Source of the DNA: Pseudomonas fluorescens
GTDB taxonomy: Bacteria; Pseudomonadota; Gammaproteobacteria; Pseudomonadales; Pseudomonadaceae
Reading direction: 5' to 3'
Assembly: GCF_002837185.1 (NCBI RefSeq)
Contig: NZ_KZ478033.1
Coordinates: 1-32,681 of the forward strand
DNA length: 32,681 nt
The notes under the pieces were generated by a model, which saw nothing but the letters and a program-made list of their open reading frames with translations, ran no database searches and was not told the origin of the DNA. This document shows, piece by piece, positions 32,530 to 32,681 of the stretch (positions are counted from its first letter, which is position 1; every line of letters starts with the position of its first letter). A program made the translations under genes and the position numbers.

Positions 32530-32681
32530 GCTTTTACAGCGGGTCACTTTTGGAAAAGAGCCCGGAATGCCGGCCCAGCCAAAAGTAACCAAAAAGGCTC
32601 TTGCCCCACCACTCGGCACCTCGCCCAGGCTCGGTGTGCCCGAACGCAGGCTTGAATCCGTGGGCCGCCGCAATGGGCCAT
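32530..32681. repeat. right-edge intergenic repeat
   Basis: This non-coding stretch ends with 25 bases (32640-32664) that are the exact inverted copy of 57-81. It includes AAAAGTAACCAAAAAGGCTC, a phrase I recall from dispersed Pseudomonas repeats. It probably continues beyond the window. Confidence 0.6.

Noticed and set aside
32258..32673. Several short reading frames after opmB
   Set aside because: They all translate REP or dispersed repeat sequence.

Overview
The window looks like chromosomal DNA from a Pseudomonas of the P. fluorescens group. The basis is the high-GC core genes, a complete mtlEFGKDYZ mannitol operon with its AraC-type activator, a sigma-54-driven sfnG locus, a muxABC-opmB efflux operon, genus-typical small families (DUF1652, DUF6124-like), and many REP/REPIN repeats of the types known from this group. 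The assignment rests on recognised protein families, not on a database search.

Layout. Positions 1-369 are intergenic and repeat-rich (a hairpin repeat, a hexamer tandem repeat and a REPIN). From 370 to 2961 a divergent pair, an acyl-CoA-dehydrogenase-fold monooxygenase and dimethyl sulfone monooxygenase SfnG, is separated by a 267-bp region. That region carries two outward-facing sigma-54 promoters around inverted repeats that look like enhancer sites. From 3019 to 4022 there is a second-type methionine aminopeptidase gene, translationally coupled to a ParD-like ribbon-helix-helix protein gene and preceded by an operator-like set of half-sites. A DUF1652 gene and a large autotransporter follow (4345-7284). 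The mannitol operon runs leftward from mtlE (15806) to mtlZ (7401), with REPINs in two of its internal gaps, a good sigma-70 promoter and a Crc/Hfq-type motif in its leader.

From about 16.0 to 19.9 kb, between mtlE and its activator gene mtlR (19918-20823), sits an accessory block. It has a DUF6124-like gene with a highly structured leader, then a polymorphic-toxin locus: a small PAAR protein, a PAAR/S-type-pyocin/nuclease-like toxin that appears to start at CTG, and an array of immunity-like genes. Two of these immunity genes are intact and one is a stub, and each is preceded by the 3' end of a toxin. GC drops sharply at the start of the toxin tip and stays low through the array. This is the most unusual part of the window.

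The right third holds a glycosyltransferase, thiol peroxidase Tpx, and the muxA-muxB-muxC-opmB tripartite RND pump. A whole REPIN of 102 bp lies in frame inside the signal-peptide region of opmB, so the repeat is apparently translated. The window ends in tandem REP copies and a repeat that shares 25 identical bases, inverted, with the left edge.

No tRNA, rRNA, CRISPR array or insertion-sequence transposase was seen.
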